A stretch of 42,975 nucleotides of DNA, from contig CAMAYE010000005.1 of the NCBI GenBank assembly GCA_945862135.1, positions 1 to 42,975 of the forward strand, read 5' to 3'. The notes beneath the pieces are model-generated. The model saw nothing but the letters and a program-made list of their open reading frames with translations, did not search any database and had not been told where the DNA came from. This DNA is from Bordetella parapertussis. Its GTDB lineage: Bacteria; Pseudomonadota; Gammaproteobacteria; Burkholderiales; SG8-41. Of the stretch, positions 7,742 through 16,942 are shown piece after piece (the stretch's first letter is position 1; each line of letters begins with the position of its first letter). Both the position numbers and the translations under genes were made by a program.

Positions 7742-9373
7742 ATGAATCACTCCGACCTGCATTACCTCTCGATTGCCGACGCGGCGAAGCTGATCCAGGC
7801 CGGCAAACTGTCGCCAGCGGAACTGACACAGGCGCTGCTGTCGCGCATCGGTCAACTCGATCACCGTGTGCAGGCCTTCATCACGCTGACCGCCGATCGC
7901 GCGCTCGCCGCGGCGCGCAGCGCGGAAACGGAAATCCAGCGCGGGCAATATCGTGGCCCGCTGCACGGCGTTCCTTTCGGCCTGAAAGATATCTACAACA
8001 CGGCGGGCCTGCTGACGTCGGGCGGTTCAGCAGTGGCTGCTGACAATGTGCCGACTGAGGACGCAACCGCGACGCGCAAGTTGCTGGAAGCGGGTGCGAT
8101 CCTGCTCGGCAAACTGCAGACGCATGAGTTCGCGCACGGCGGGCCTTCGTTTGATCTGCCTTGGCCGCCGTCGCGCAATCCCTGGGATCTGTCGCGTTTT
8201 ACCGGCGGCTCATCGAGCGGTTCGGGTGCAGCGCTGGCGGCGGGTTTCATGCCGGCGGCGATGGGTTCCGACACTGGTGGTTCGATCCGCGGGCCGGCGT
8301 CGTTCTGCGGCATCACCGGGCTGATGCCGACTTACGGGCTGGTCAGCCGTGCTGGGGTGATCCCCAATTCCTTCACCTTCGATCACTGCGGGCCGATGGC
8401 GCGCAGCGCTGAAGACTGCGCGATCCTGTTGCAGGCGGTGGCGGGCTATGACGCCGCCGATCACGGCAGCATCCGTTATCCGGCAATCGATTTCTCTGCG
8501 GCGCTTAATCAACCGGTGCGCGGCCTGCGCGTCGGTGTATTGCGCCATTACTGGGAAGAAGACATTCCGGCCATTCCGGAACATGCGCAGGCGCTTGAGA
8601 ACGCAGTGAAAGTATTTGAGTCGCTGGGGGCGACGGTGAGCCCCTGCCGCATCCGTCCGGTGCAGGACGGCTTTGATATCAAAGTGGTGATCGCAGAGAG
8701 CGAGATTTTTTCGATCCACCAGGAGAACCTGATTCGCAGCCCGGAGAAATTCGGCCGCGATTTCCTCGGCCGCGCCTTGCCGGCCTGCGTGTTCCAGTCG
8801 GCGGATTATGTGCAGGCGCTGCGCGAGCACCGGCGCTATCTCGCGGACATGCGTCCGGTATTCGAGCAATTTGATGTACTGCTCGCCAGCGGTTTCGGTC
8901 CGGCGCCGCGCTTCGAGGATTACCGCTCGGAGAATTTCTGGCTCAAAAGCAATGTCTGTACACCCGCCAACACCGGCCGTACGCCGGCGCTCGCGCTGCC
9001 CTGCGGTTACACCAGTAGCGGTTTGCCGCTGGGCATGCAGTTGATCGGCCGGCCGGGGGACGATGCCCGCGTATTGCAGGCGGGTCATGCCTTCCAGCAG
9101 GCCACCGACTGGCATCTGCGCCGCGCGCCGCTGACCGATGGCGAAGCCCTGCCCGCGCCGGATCTGCAGGGAAACGAACCGAAGCCTTCAACGCTCAGCC
9201 CCGCGATGCAGTCACATGTGGAGCAGATGGCGCTGCAAGCAGGCCTCAAGCTCAATGAGCGGCAGATGATGATCCTGCTGGAAAACGCACCGCATGCGCT
9301 GGCAATGGCCACGCGCATGCGCAAGCCGCGCGACCGCATGGAGCAGCCGTCGCTGGTGTTCCGCTTTGATTAA
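7742..9373 (+). CDS. Amidase-signature hydrolase with a fused C-terminal AtzG-like domain
   Basis: 543 residues. Residues 1 to about 465 form an amidase-signature enzyme with a Ser-cisSer-Lys triad: Lys82 in GVPFGLKDI, the GGSSSGSG loop near 155-162, and nucleophile Ser181 in DTGGSIRGP. After a proline-rich linker, residues about 484-543 form a helical tail ending in SLVFRF. That tail aligns by eye with the separate 70-residue AtzG-like protein at 13435-13647 (AxQxGLK-L, LL-x-A, then PxLVFR). The enzyme most resembles AtzE-type and biuret-side amidases; its substrate is unknown. It starts 21 bases after the lipoprotein gene without a Shine-Dalgarno. No export signal is visible, so it is cytoplasmic. 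Confidence 0.9.
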   Translation: MNHSDLHYLSIADAAKLIQAGKLSPAELTQALLSRIGQLDHRVQAFITLTADRALAAARSAETEIQRGQYRGPLHGVPFGLKDIYNTAGLLTSGGSAVAADNVPTEDATATRKLLEAGAILLGKLQTHEFAHGGPSFDLPWPPSRNPWDLSRFTGGSSSGSGAALAAGFMPAAMGSDTGGSIRGPASFCGITGLMPTYGLVSRAGVIPNSFTFDHCGPMARSAEDCAILLQAVAGYDAADHGSIRYPAIDFSAALNQPVRGLRVGVLRHYWEEDIPAIPEHAQALENAVKVFESLGATVSPCRIRPVQDGFDIKVVIAESEIFSIHQENLIRSPEKFGRDFLGRALPACVFQSADYVQALREHRRYLADMRPVFEQFDVLLASGFGPAPRFEDYRSENFWLKSNVCTPANTGRTPALALPCGYTSSGLPLGMQLIGRPGDDARVLQAGHAFQQATDWHLRRAPLTDGEALPAPDLQGNEPKPSTLSPAMQSHVEQMALQAGLKLNERQMMILLENAPHALAMATRMRKPRDRMEQPSLVFRFD

Positions 9374-9402
9374 TGAGCATTACATAATTCAGTGACAAAG
9401 AT

Positions 9403-9520
9403 CCCGTCATTCCGGCCAAGCGCAGCGCGCCCCGAAGGAAGTCCCCTTGGGGGGCGAGCCGGAATCCAGCCCCACTTCAATTCGAAATCCCTGGATTCCC
9501 GCTTTCGCGGGAATGACGGG
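9403..9520. repeat. Hairpin-rich intergenic repeat between convergent amidase genes
   Basis: The element is an overall inverted repeat, CCCGTCATTCC at 9403-9413 against GGAATGACGGG at 9510-9520. It holds two sub-hairpins: ATTCCGGC/GCCGGAAT (9409-9416 with 9458-9465) enclosing a CCCCGAAGG/CCTTGGGG stem, and ATTCCCGC-TTTC-GCGGGAAT (9495-9514). The phrase GTCATTCCCGCGAAAGCGGGAAT on the reverse strand is a common intergenic repeat in Proteobacteria. Its place between convergent genes suggests a role in ending transcription from both sides, though no T-run follows. Confidence 0.75.
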
Positions 9521-9578
9521 AGCGCGGTCATCATGCGTCACGCGCATATGTGATTCCCGATAAGGCAGGGCGGCGGAC

Positions 9579-10892
9579 TCAGTGAGCAGACAGTTGGGCC
9601 TCGGCCCAGGCCGCATCGCGATAAAGCCCGATGTCGTTGCCGCAAGCGGCAACAAGTTGCACGCCGATGGGCAGGCCCGCCGGCCCGCTGCCGCAGGGCA
9701 AGGTCATGCACGGCATCTGCAACAGGGTCCACATCAGACCGAAGGTGGGTTCGCCGGTGCCGGCGATGTCCGGTGCTTCGCTCGGCGCGCTCGGCGCCAT
9801 CAGCAGTTCATAACTGGACATCGTGTCGTCCATCCAGCGCTGACAGCGTTTCATCAGCGCAACAGCGGCTTCATAGGTCTGCCGTGTCACCTGACTGCCA
9901 GCGGCGATACGTTGGGTCAGGCTCGCGGAGATCAGCTCCGGATGCCGGATGCGTTCGTGGCTCAGTGCACGGAAGAATTCATAGGCGCTCAAGCGGATCT
10001 GTACATCATTCAACTCAGCAAATTCGGGCGGAAGTTCGATTTCAACCACGCTTGCGCCAGCCTTGCGAAAGCGTTCGGCGCATTGCAGCAGCGATTGCTG
10101 CACGGATGGTGAGGCTTCCTTCCACCACGGTGTGCGGCACAGGCCGATGCGAGGCGCCTTGCCGCCTTTGAAGGATTGCGGACCCACCGCAAGCCCGGAC
10201 AACAGCGCGGCGAGCATGCCTGCATCGGTGACGCTGCGAGACAGGACGCCGATGGTGTCGAGTGATTCCGCCAGAAACTTCATGCCGGCGCGATTGATCA
10301 GGCCGAAGCTCGGTTTGTATCCGACGACGCCGCAATAGGCGGCGGGCCGGATCACTGAAGATGAAGTCTGCGTACCCAGCGCCAGCGGCACCATGTAATC
10401 CGCAACTGCAGCGCCGGAGCCGCTGGATGAGCCACCCGGCGTTTGCGTGAGGCGATGCGGGTTGCGGGTCTTGTTGGGATGGCGCGTCGCGAATTCCGTG
10501 GAGACGGTCTTGCCGAGGATGACGCCGCCGAGTTCGCGGATCTGCGCGACGCAGGCGGCATCGGCCGCGGGCTGGTAACCCTGATAGATCGGTGAACCAT
10601 AACCGGTCGGCATGTCGCAGGTGTCGATGACATCCTTGATGCCCACCGGAATGCCGTGCAGCCAGGAGCGCGGCGGTTCGCGGTCCAGCGCCCGCGCCTG
10701 CGCCAGCGCCTTTTCGGGGTCGATCCAGGCCCAGGCGCGCACATCGCCTTCGCGTTGCGCAATGCGCTCCAGGCAGGCTGTGACCAGCGCCTCCGACGTC
10801 AGCCGGCCGGCATGTATTTCCACACTGGCCGCTGACGCAGTCAGCAAAGCATTAGCACCCTGGGGTGGAACAAGATCAGTGGATCCCGGCAT
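9579..10892 (-). CDS. Amidase-signature family hydrolase
   Basis: 437 residues from an ATG at 10892 (GGAG about nine bases upstream); a TTG at 10922 overlapping the previous stop is an alternative. The triad is present: Lys86 in GIPVGIKDV, the PGGSSSGSG loop at about 152-160, and Ser179 as nucleophile. The nucleophile segment reads GTQTSSSVIRPA where most relatives have GTQTAGS or GTDTGGS, so two glycine/alanine positions of the oxyanion loop are serine. It is the last gene of the AtzG-like/AtzE-like/Bug operon and most likely hydrolyses an amide brought in with that Bug protein. Substrate unknown; cytoplasmic. Confidence 0.9.
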   Translation of the reverse strand: MPGSTDLVPPQGANALLTASAASVEIHAGRLTSEALVTACLERIAQREGDVRAWAWIDPEKALAQARALDREPPRSWLHGIPVGIKDVIDTCDMPTGYGSPIYQGYQPAADAACVAQIRELGGVILGKTVSTEFATRHPNKTRNPHRLTQTPGGSSSGSGAAVADYMVPLALGTQTSSSVIRPAAYCGVVGYKPSFGLINRAGMKFLAESLDTIGVLSRSVTDAGMLAALLSGLAVGPQSFKGGKAPRIGLCRTPWWKEASPSVQQSLLQCAERFRKAGASVVEIELPPEFAELNDVQIRLSAYEFFRALSHERIRHPELISASLTQRIAAGSQVTRQTYEAAVALMKRCQRWMDDTMSSYELLMAPSAPSEAPDIAGTGEPTFGLMWTLLQMPCMTLPCGSGPAGLPIGVQLVAACGNDIGLYRDAAWAEAQLSAH

Positions 10893-10918
10893 GATTCCAG
10901 ACTCCAGACTTCGGACGA

Positions 10919-11887
10919 TCAATCACCCGTAATGTTGGCGACCTTGATGACCTTTGCCCATTTTTCCTGTTCTGACACCATGTATTTTGCAAACGCATCC
11001 GTGGTCATCTTCTGCACTTCGGTACCCTGTTCGTTCAGACGCTTGACGACCTCAGGATTATCGAGCGCTGCATTGATGGCTTTATGCATGTTGTCCGGAT
11101 TGGTTTTTTTGGGTGCAAAAACGCCAAACCAGATCTGCGACACGTAACCGGGTACACCGGACTCACTGATGGTCGGCAGTCCCGGAAACGCGGGATTTCT
11201 CTTTGGACCGCCCACGGCTATGGCTCTCAGCCGGTTGGCCCGCACTTGACCGATGACGGTCGGCACAGAACCGATCTGCAACTGCGTAAACCCGGCCGCT
11301 GTATCGGCAATTGCCGGACCGCCGCCCTTGAACGGCACATGGACCAGATTGATCCCTGCCATCATCTTGAAGAGTTCCGTGTTCATGTGGGGGAATCCAC
11401 CAATGCCGGAGGATGAATACAGCAGTTCTCCCGGCCGTTTTTTGGCCAGAGCGATGAGTTCCTTGACGGTGGTTACCGGCAGATGGGGGTTGACGACCAG
11501 CGCGCTGTCCGCCACACCGATCATCGCAACGGAGGTAAAGGTGTTGACCAGATCAACATTGGCACTTTTGTTGATGAGAAAACCATAACCGGTCGAATTG
11601 ATCAGATAGTTGTAGCCGTCCGGTGGCAACTGGGAAGTGAACTGCAATCCGACAATGGAGCCCGCTCCGGCCCGATTTTCAACGATGACCTGTTGTTTGA
11701 ATTGCCTGTTGAAATCCGCAGCCAGAATGCGTGTGTTTATGTCCGTGCTGCCGCCGGGCGCCCATGGCACGATGATGCGCACGGGCCGCTCGGGCCATGC
11801 CGCATTCGCGACGTTAATGGAGGTGAATACGGCTGCCGCCGCGACAAACACTGCACCCGCCAACCTGCTTTTAGCCACTGCTTTCAT
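10919..11887 (-). CDS. Bug/TctC-family periplasmic solute-binding protein
   Basis: 322 residues. An export signal (hydrophobic stretch AGAVFVAAAAVFTS, cleavage near NAA) is followed by IIVPWAPGGSTDINTRILA and VENRAGAGSIVG, the standard Bug ligand-loop motifs. GGAG lies upstream of the ATG. It sits between two amidase genes on the same strand, so an amide or an amide-derived carboxylate is a reasonable but unproven ligand. No permease gene is nearby. Confidence 0.92.
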   Translation of the reverse strand: MKAVAKSRLAGAVFVAAAAVFTSINVANAAWPERPVRIIVPWAPGGSTDINTRILAADFNRQFKQQVIVENRAGAGSIVGLQFTSQLPPDGYNYLINSTGYGFLINKSANVDLVNTFTSVAMIGVADSALVVNPHLPVTTVKELIALAKKRPGELLYSSSGIGGFPHMNTELFKMMAGINLVHVPFKGGGPAIADTAAGFTQLQIGSVPTVIGQVRANRLRAIAVGGPKRNPAFPGLPTISESGVPGYVSQIWFGVFAPKKTNPDNMHKAINAALDNPEVVKRLNEQGTEVQKMTTDAFAKYMVSEQEKWAKVIKVANITGD

Positions 11888-12040
11888 GTCTTCTCCGTTT
11901 TTGTCAGGGTTGTACTGGCATGCCGTTGCTTCCGGCGACCATTTCTAACCTGCCTCCTCGTTGCAAGAATCAGACCTGCCAGAACCTGTTGTGTTGTTTA
12001 TTGACGGATTGATTGGTGAAGGCTTGTTTTGCGGGCTGAC

Positions 12041-13438
12041 TCAGGCCGGCAGTACCGGATGTTGTGCCGTCCAAGACGTTGCCGCTTCATAGGCCGCACC
12101 AACCCGATACACCGCCGCCTCATTATAGGGCGCACCGACGATCTGTATGCCCAGCGGCAGACCTTCCTTGCTGAAGCCTGCCGGCACTGCAATCGCCGGA
12201 CTGCCGGTGACATTGAAGGGTGCGCGCGCCTGGCGGCTGTAAATGAATTCGCAGGCTTCCTGATCATCGATGCGGCAGGCCGGATCATGGGCGCTCGCGG
12301 TAACGATGACATCGACATCGTTGAACAGCGCATGGAAGTCCGCGGTGAACTTGCTGCGCATGCGCAGCGCGTTGATATAGTCGCTGGCGCTGTACATCGC
12401 GCCATAAAGAAAGCGCTGGCGCGTGATGTCGCCATAATCCTGCGGCCGTTCGCGCAGCCATTTCTGGTGGATGGCATAGGACTCCGAGCCCATGATGATG
12501 CGGTTGCAGGCCTGGAACTGGCTGAGCGGAACAGTTTTGACTTCGCTCACCTGCGCGCCGAGTTCCTGCATTTTCATCACGGCGGCATCGACAGCGGCAG
12601 CCATCTGCGGATCGGCTTTGATGTCATCGTGATAAAAATGCTTGAGCCAGCCGATGCGTACGCCCTTGAGGCCTTTCCCGGTGAGTGCGGTGTAATCAAC
12701 GCCGGGCCGCGCGACGCTGCCCGGATCAAGGCCGTCATGGCCCGCCAGTACATTGAGCACGGTGGCATTGTCGTGGACAGTACGCGTCAACGGCCCGACA
12801 TGGTCGAGCGAAAACGCCAGCGGAAATACGCCGCGGCGGCTGACCAGGCCATAGGTGGGTTTGATGCCGGTGACGCCGCACATGGTCGAAGGGTTGCGCA
12901 CGGAGCCGCCAGTGTCAGTGCCGATGGCGAAAGGCACGAAGCCCGCCGCAGTGGCGACGCCGGAACCGCTGGAGGAGCCGCCGCAGAAGTAATCGCGGTT
13001 CCACGGATTGCGTGCCGGCGGCCATGGCAAATCAAAACACGGCCCGCCGATGGCGAATTCGTGGGTGGAGAGTTTGCCCATGAACACGGCGCCCGCGGCA
13101 CGCAGCCGCTGGGTCACCACCGCATCGGAAGTGGCGATGTTGTCTTTAAGGATTGCGGAGTGCGCGGTGGTCGGCAATCCGGCGTAATCAATGATGTCTT
13201 TCAGGCCATAGGGCACGCCATGCAGCGGACCGCGCCAATTGCCGGCGCTGATTTCGGCTTCGGCACGCCGCGCGTCAGCAAGCGCAATCTCCGGCATGAA
13301 GCGCAGGAAGGCATTGAAACGGCCGTCATGGCGTTCGACCCGGGCGATCAGCGCCTGCGTCCATTCAACGGGAGAGAGTTTTTTGTCGCGGAGAAGCGCG
13401 GAGCCCTCCGCGATGGACAGATAGGCGAGATCGCTCAT
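12041..13438 (-). CDS. AtzE-like amidase (amidase-signature family)
   Basis: 465 residues with Lys80 in [17 protein letters not shown] at about 153-160 and nucleophile Ser179 in DTGGSVRNP, the complete amidase triad. Its ATG overlaps the TGA of the AtzG-like small gene by four bases, exactly as in AtzG-AtzE pairs, where the small protein is needed for a stable GatCAB-like complex. 1-Carboxybiuret amidohydrolase activity is known for AtzE; here the substrate is inferred only by resemblance. No cyanuric acid hydrolase (AtzD) is in the window, although an AtzF-type allophanate hydrolase lies 24 kb away. It shares strong identity with the 7742 amidase (THEFA-GGP-FDLPWPP region), so the two are paralogues. 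Confidence 0.88.
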   Translation of the reverse strand: MSDLAYLSIAEGSALLRDKKLSPVEWTQALIARVERHDGRFNAFLRFMPEIALADARRAEAEISAGNWRGPLHGVPYGLKDIIDYAGLPTTAHSAILKDNIATSDAVVTQRLRAAGAVFMGKLSTHEFAIGGPCFDLPWPPARNPWNRDYFCGGSSSGSGVATAAGFVPFAIGTDTGGSVRNPSTMCGVTGIKPTYGLVSRRGVFPLAFSLDHVGPLTRTVHDNATVLNVLAGHDGLDPGSVARPGVDYTALTGKGLKGVRIGWLKHFYHDDIKADPQMAAAVDAAVMKMQELGAQVSEVKTVPLSQFQACNRIIMGSESYAIHQKWLRERPQDYGDITRQRFLYGAMYSASDYINALRMRSKFTADFHALFNDVDVIVTASAHDPACRIDDQEACEFIYSRQARAPFNVTGSPAIAVPAGFSKEGLPLGIQIVGAPYNEAAVYRVGAAYEAATSWTAQHPVLPA

Positions 13439-13647
13439 AGCGATTGCCCCGTCGCCGGCAGCCGGAATACCAGCGCCGGCTCGTCAGCGGGCGTCAGGCT
13501 GGAAATATCAAGCGCGCCGCGCCGCATGTCTGCGACACGCGCGGCATTCAGCAACTTGACCAGATCCGGTTCGGACAGTTTGCGCAGGCCCAGCTGGTCA
13601 GCGAGCCTGCGCGCCTCGAGCGCGTCTTCTGCGGAAAGGTTTGCCAT
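13435..13647 (-). CDS. AtzG-like small subunit of an amidase complex (DUF4089 type)
   Basis: A 70-residue helical protein starting MANLSAEDAL and ending with [15 protein letters not shown]. The ATG at 13647 has AAGG seven bases upstream. It is too short for standard gene calls but fits AtzG/GatC-like proteins: an N-terminal helix pair and a C-terminal PALVFR segment that threads over the amidase. The stop overlaps the amidase start by four bases, so the two are translationally coupled and probably form a 1:1 complex. The longer frame extending to 14214 is the antisense of the cupin gene and is not real. Confidence 0.8.
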   Translation of the reverse strand: MANLSAEDALEARRLADQLGLRKLSEPDLVKLLNAARVADMRRGALDISSLTPADEPALVFRLPATGQSL

Positions 13648-13839
13648 GAATCTGCCTTTGTTGAGTTGCGGAGCGACCTGAAGACGGATCCCAAGCCACT
13701 CAAACACGGAGCAAGAATACTCCGCCGCGCTGCGTCTGTTCGATGATTTCGCGCAATTTGGACTTCTCCTTAGGGACAACGCCTGGGAGCGCTTTCTTTG
13801 CGCTACATTCGCACTTCGCTCAATCAGGAGAGTTATCGC

Positions 13840-14427
13840 ATGAACGGAAAAATCCGCCGCGTCATCACCGGCCACGACAAAAACGGCAAGGCCATTGTCA
13901 TTGAAGATGGTCTCGCCCCCGCAGTGCGTACCAACCCGCTGCGCCCCGGCCATATCTCGGTGGACATGTGGAAGACCGCGGCAACACCGCACATCCTGCA
14001 TGCCACGGAAGTCGATCCGACCGGCGGCCCGAAACAGATTCATCCGCTGCCCGGCGGCACGGTGTTCCGCATCAGCGAGATCGCGCCGGAGACCGAAGCC
14101 ATCCGCAACATCAGTCCCGAGCAATCGAAGGCGGTGTTCGAAGCCATGGGCAATAAGAACGCCACCACTGCCGGCACCGCCAAAGGCCGCCATCCCTTCA
14201 TGCACCGCACGCAAACCATTGATTATGCAGTGGTTTTAAAGGGCGAGATCACCATGCTGCTGGATGATCAGGATGTTGTGCTGAAGGAAGGCGATGTCGT
14301 CATCCAGCGCGGCACCAACCATGCGTGGAGCAATCGTTCGGATAAACCGGCGCTGATGCTGTACGTGCTGATCGACGGAAAATTCGATGAGGAACTGCAG
14401 GGGCACTTCGGTTCGTCAGCGCATTGA
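13840..14427 (+). CDS. Cupin-domain protein
   Basis: 195 residues from an ATG with CAGGAG nine bases upstream. The single cupin domain lies in the second half: motif 1 HRTQTIDYAVVLKGEI and motif 2 GDVVIQRGTNHAW, with two metal-type histidines. The first 100 residues are an extension found in this cupin group (quercetin-dioxygenase-like). It is transcribed away from the AtzG-like operon, with the promoters presumably in the 190-base gap. Function is unknown; an enzyme, or a sensor for the neighbouring catabolic operon, is possible. A decayed second copy of its 3' end lies at 26166-26260. Confidence 0.85.
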   Translation: MNGKIRRVITGHDKNGKAIVIEDGLAPAVRTNPLRPGHISVDMWKTAATPHILHATEVDPTGGPKQIHPLPGGTVFRISEIAPETEAIRNISPEQSKAVFEAMGNKNATTAGTAKGRHPFMHRTQTIDYAVVLKGEITMLLDDQDVVLKEGDVVIQRGTNHAWSNRSDKPALMLYVLIDGKFDEELQGHFGSSAH

Positions 14428-14464
14428 GCCCGACACAAACTTCGCTCAACGCAGCAGCAGAAAA

Positions 14465-15097
14465 CTACAGCACAACGGCTTTCAGCACTTTGGCGTAATG
14501 CTCAAGGTCTGGCGTCGGCGCGCAGGGCGTTTTTGCACGGTCATCCCAGCGCCGCAGTTGCACGGCGTCGCGTGCATGCGATGAGGCCATGAATACTGCG
14601 GCCTGATCGCCATTGTGCCGCCCACCCTGCACTTCCAGGCTGTGTTTGGATTCGGCCGAGAGGGTGTCCCAGTAAGCGGGGTCGGCATGACAGAGGTAAC
14701 GCTTGGCCTCGACATGCAGCCGGATCGGTTCGAGCACGTCGGGACTGAACAGGCTGTTCAGATACCACTTCGCACGATGTTCGTGCAGATCGTTCTGCTG
14801 TTTTTCCGCCAGCAACGCCGTTTGTTCGACTTCCGTGTGCTGGTATTCATGACTGCTGCCTGCAGCTAAATATTCAAACACGCGGCCCAGCGGATCGCGT
14901 TGCACCCGGTGCCCGACCATGTGGCCGATATCGTGCAGGAAGCAGGCGGCGATCAATTCGGGTTTGCTGTCCGCCTGCTCGGCGAGGTGGGCGCACTGCA
15001 GTGCATGTTCGAGCTGGCTGACGGCTTCGCGGCCGTATTGCCTAGCGCCCTCGTTACGGTAGAGATCAATGATTTCGTCAACGGTCGGAATGATCAT
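14465..15097 (-). CDS. PhnZ-like HD-domain oxygenase of a phosphonate operon
   Basis: 210 residues. The HD dyad is at His55-Asp56 (FLHDIGH), with further candidate metal ligands His31 (QLEHAL), His83 in SSHEYQH, a later RLHVEAKR histidine and the Asp of HNGDQA. The YGRE motif at 21-24 has the Tyr-x-x-Glu spacing used by the di-iron oxygenase PhnZ, in contrast to ordinary HD phosphohydrolases. This matches the HDIG protein often found in phosphonate operons. It is the last gene of the phn operon, ten bases after phnE. PhnZ cleaves 2-amino-1-hydroxyethylphosphonate to glycine and phosphate; PhnY, which supplies that substrate, is not in the window. Confidence 0.82.
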   Translation of the reverse strand: MIIPTVDEIIDLYRNEGARQYGREAVSQLEHALQCAHLAEQADSKPELIAACFLHDIGHMVGHRVQRDPLGRVFEYLAAGSSHEYQHTEVEQTALLAEKQQNDLHEHRAKWYLNSLFSPDVLEPIRLHVEAKRYLCHADPAYWDTLSAESKHSLEVQGGRHNGDQAAVFMASSHARDAVQLRRWDDRAKTPCAPTPDLEHYAKVLKAVVL

Positions 15098-15107
15098 GAT
15101 GACTATC

Positions 15108-15920
15108 TCAGATGAAGATTTTACGGATGTGCGCTGAGATCAGATCCACTGCACTGACAGTCAATACGAGGATGATCAGCACCGCGCAGGTTTCGGCATA
15201 CTGGAAGCTGCGGATGATGTCCCACAGCACAACACCGATGCCGCCCGCGCCGACCATGCCGACCACAGCGGCGGAACGCACATTGGCTTCGAAGCGATAC
15301 AGCGAATACGAAATCCACAGCGGCATGACCTGCGGAATGACGCCGAAGACGATTTCTTCCAGCGCGTTGGCGCCGGTAGAACGGATACCTTCGACCGGCT
15401 GCGGATCAATGGCTTCGACGGCTTCGGAAAACAATTTGGCCAGCGAACCGGTGGTGTGAACCCACAGGGCGAGCACGCCGGCAAAGGGGCCGAGGCCCAC
15501 CGCCACCACAAACAACATTGCAAACACCACTTCGTTGATGGCGCGGCAGGAATCCATCAGCCGCCGCGTCGGCTGGTACACCCAGGCCGGTACGATGTTC
15601 GCCGAGGACAACAGGCCCAGCGGCACGGCGCAGACAATCGCCAGCACGGTGCCCCACAGCGCGATCTGAAGGGTGATGACGATTTCCCTCAGGTACATCT
15701 TCCAATCGCGGAAATTCGGCGGGAAAAAGTCGGCGGCGAAAGTCGCCATATTGCCCGACTCGCGGAAGAGGTCCAGCGGGCGCATGTCGGCGCCCTGCCA
15801 TGCCCATGACAACACCGCCAGCACGATGCCCCAGCCGAGCAGCGTAACCCATCCGGTTTTGGCCGGATAAGCCGGTTTGGTCAGGGCGGGAGCGCCGTTG
15901 GACGTTGCAGTCGTGAGCAT
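15108..15920 (-). CDS. phnE: Phosphonate ABC transporter permease
   Basis: 270 residues with about six hydrophobic segments. It has the binding-protein-dependent permease loop [20 protein letters not shown]-type region (EAA loop, about residues 165-185) and PhnE-specific runs such as FPPNFRDW near residue 65 and [14 protein letters not shown] near 220-233. AAGGA precedes the ATG. It forms the membrane channel for the PhnD-delivered phosphonate, powered by PhnC. A single permease is present, unlike loci with two. It lies 17 bases after phnD. Confidence 0.93.
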   Translation of the reverse strand: MLTTATSNGAPALTKPAYPAKTGWVTLLGWGIVLAVLSWAWQGADMRPLDLFRESGNMATFAADFFPPNFRDWKMYLREIVITLQIALWGTVLAIVCAVPLGLLSSANIVPAWVYQPTRRLMDSCRAINEVVFAMLFVVAVGLGPFAGVLALWVHTTGSLAKLFSEAVEAIDPQPVEGIRSTGANALEEIVFGVIPQVMPLWISYSLYRFEANVRSAAVVGMVGAGGIGVVLWDIIRSFQYAETCAVLIILVLTVSAVDLISAHIRKIFI

Positions 15921-15937
15921 GGCGGTTCCTTTTCGGC

Positions 15938-16900
15938 TTACTTAACCGCAGCTAGCTGGGTGCTGAGTTCGGCCAGGCGACGGTCGAGCTCAGACAGCTT
16001 GGCTTTTTTGTCCGCTGCGCTCATACCGGTGTCGGCGAGAACGCGGTTTTTCTCGCTTATCACGCGCAGCTGGCGATATGGCAGAAGTTGCGCGTTGGTC
16101 GAGGACTGGAATCCGCCAAAACCGACGAAGTCCAGGATTTTCTTTTCCTCGGGACTGTTCTTGCCGTAGCTCAACAGGAAATCCCTGATCTTCTGTTTGA
16201 CCTCGGCCGGCAGGTCGGCGCGCCACACCAGCGGATCGGCGGCGATCAGCGGCGAGCGCCAGATTTCACGAACCATCGCGGCGCGCTCGGGCTGGGTCAT
16301 GCGCAGCCGCTCGAGGCTTTCGTTGTTGTTGGTGGCTACATCGACCTGACGGGTCGCCACAGCGAGCAGATTGGTTTCATGGTTGGAGCGGATCATCGCC
16401 TTGAAGTCGCTCATCGGGTCAATGCCGTTCTGCTGGAAGGCGTAAAAGCCCGGCACCAGCGTGCCCGAGGTGGATTTCGGATCGCCGAAGCCGAGGCGCA
16501 GGGTCTTGGAGTTCTTTTTGACGTCTTCGATGCTTTTCAGCGGGCTGTCCTTGTGGACGACCAGCAGTGACCAGTAGCCGGGGGCACCGCCACCGGCCAG
16601 CGTCTGCACGAAGACTTCGCCGTTGGCGCGGTCGACCGCGTCAATCGCCGATTGGTTGCCGTACCAGGCCACCTGCACCTTGTTGAAGCGCTGAGCCTCA
16701 ATGATGCCGTTGTAGTCGGAAGCGAAGAACGCTTTGACATTGAGACCGGTTTTCTTGCGCATGTCTTCGATCAGCGGGCCCCAGGATTCCTTCAGATTCT
16801 TCTGCGATTCGGTGGAAATGATGCCGAAGTTCACATCCTGTGCTTGCGCCGGAAGTACAGCGGCGCAAAGACTCAGTGCGACGATCAATTTTTTGAACAT
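15938..16900 (-). CDS. phnD: Phosphonate-binding periplasmic protein
   Basis: 320 residues. A signal peptide ([20 protein letters not shown]) is followed by a PhnD-type domain with [37 protein letters not shown] and WYGNQSAI, then [11 protein letters not shown] and [14 protein letters not shown]. These residues line the phosphonate pocket in PhnD proteins. AAGGAG lies seven bases before the ATG. The C-terminal 50 residues are a charged helical tail ([11 protein letters not shown] end). It delivers alkylphosphonates to PhnE/PhnC. Confidence 0.94.
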   Translation of the reverse strand: MFKKLIVALSLCAAVLPAQAQDVNFGIISTESQKNLKESWGPLIEDMRKKTGLNVKAFFASDYNGIIEAQRFNKVQVAWYGNQSAIDAVDRANGEVFVQTLAGGGAPGYWSLLVVHKDSPLKSIEDVKKNSKTLRLGFGDPKSTSGTLVPGFYAFQQNGIDPMSDFKAMIRSNHETNLLAVATRQVDVATNNNESLERLRMTQPERAAMVREIWRSPLIAADPLVWRADLPAEVKQKIRDFLLSYGKNSPEEKKILDFVGFGGFQSSTNAQLLPYRQLRVISEKNRVLADTGMSAADKKAKLSELDRRLAELSTQLAAVK

Positions 16901-16942
16901 GGTGACTCCTTGTTGATTGTGGGCTGTTAAAAATCAATAAAG

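Noticed and set aside
8210-9115. Long minus-strand open frame inside the 7742 amidase
   Set aside because: Shadow of a GC-rich coding sequence; no motif or ribosome site.
9495-9514. Strong Rho-independent terminator call for the ATTCCCGC-TTTC-GCGGGAAT hairpin
   Set aside because: No T-run follows on either strand, so it is listed only as part of the repeat.
9407-9655. Small minus frame across the 9403 repeat
   Set aside because: Lies in a structured intergenic repeat and continues into the amidase end; no family or ribosome site.
12029-13681. Plus-strand open frame of 550 codons opposite the AtzE-like amidase
   Set aside because: Antisense of a gene with a complete catalytic triad; no recognisable domain.
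13648-14214. N-terminal extension of the AtzG-like frame up to 14214 on the minus strand
   Set aside because: It is antisense to the well-supported cupin gene at 13840-14427. The ATG at 13647 has its own ribosome site.
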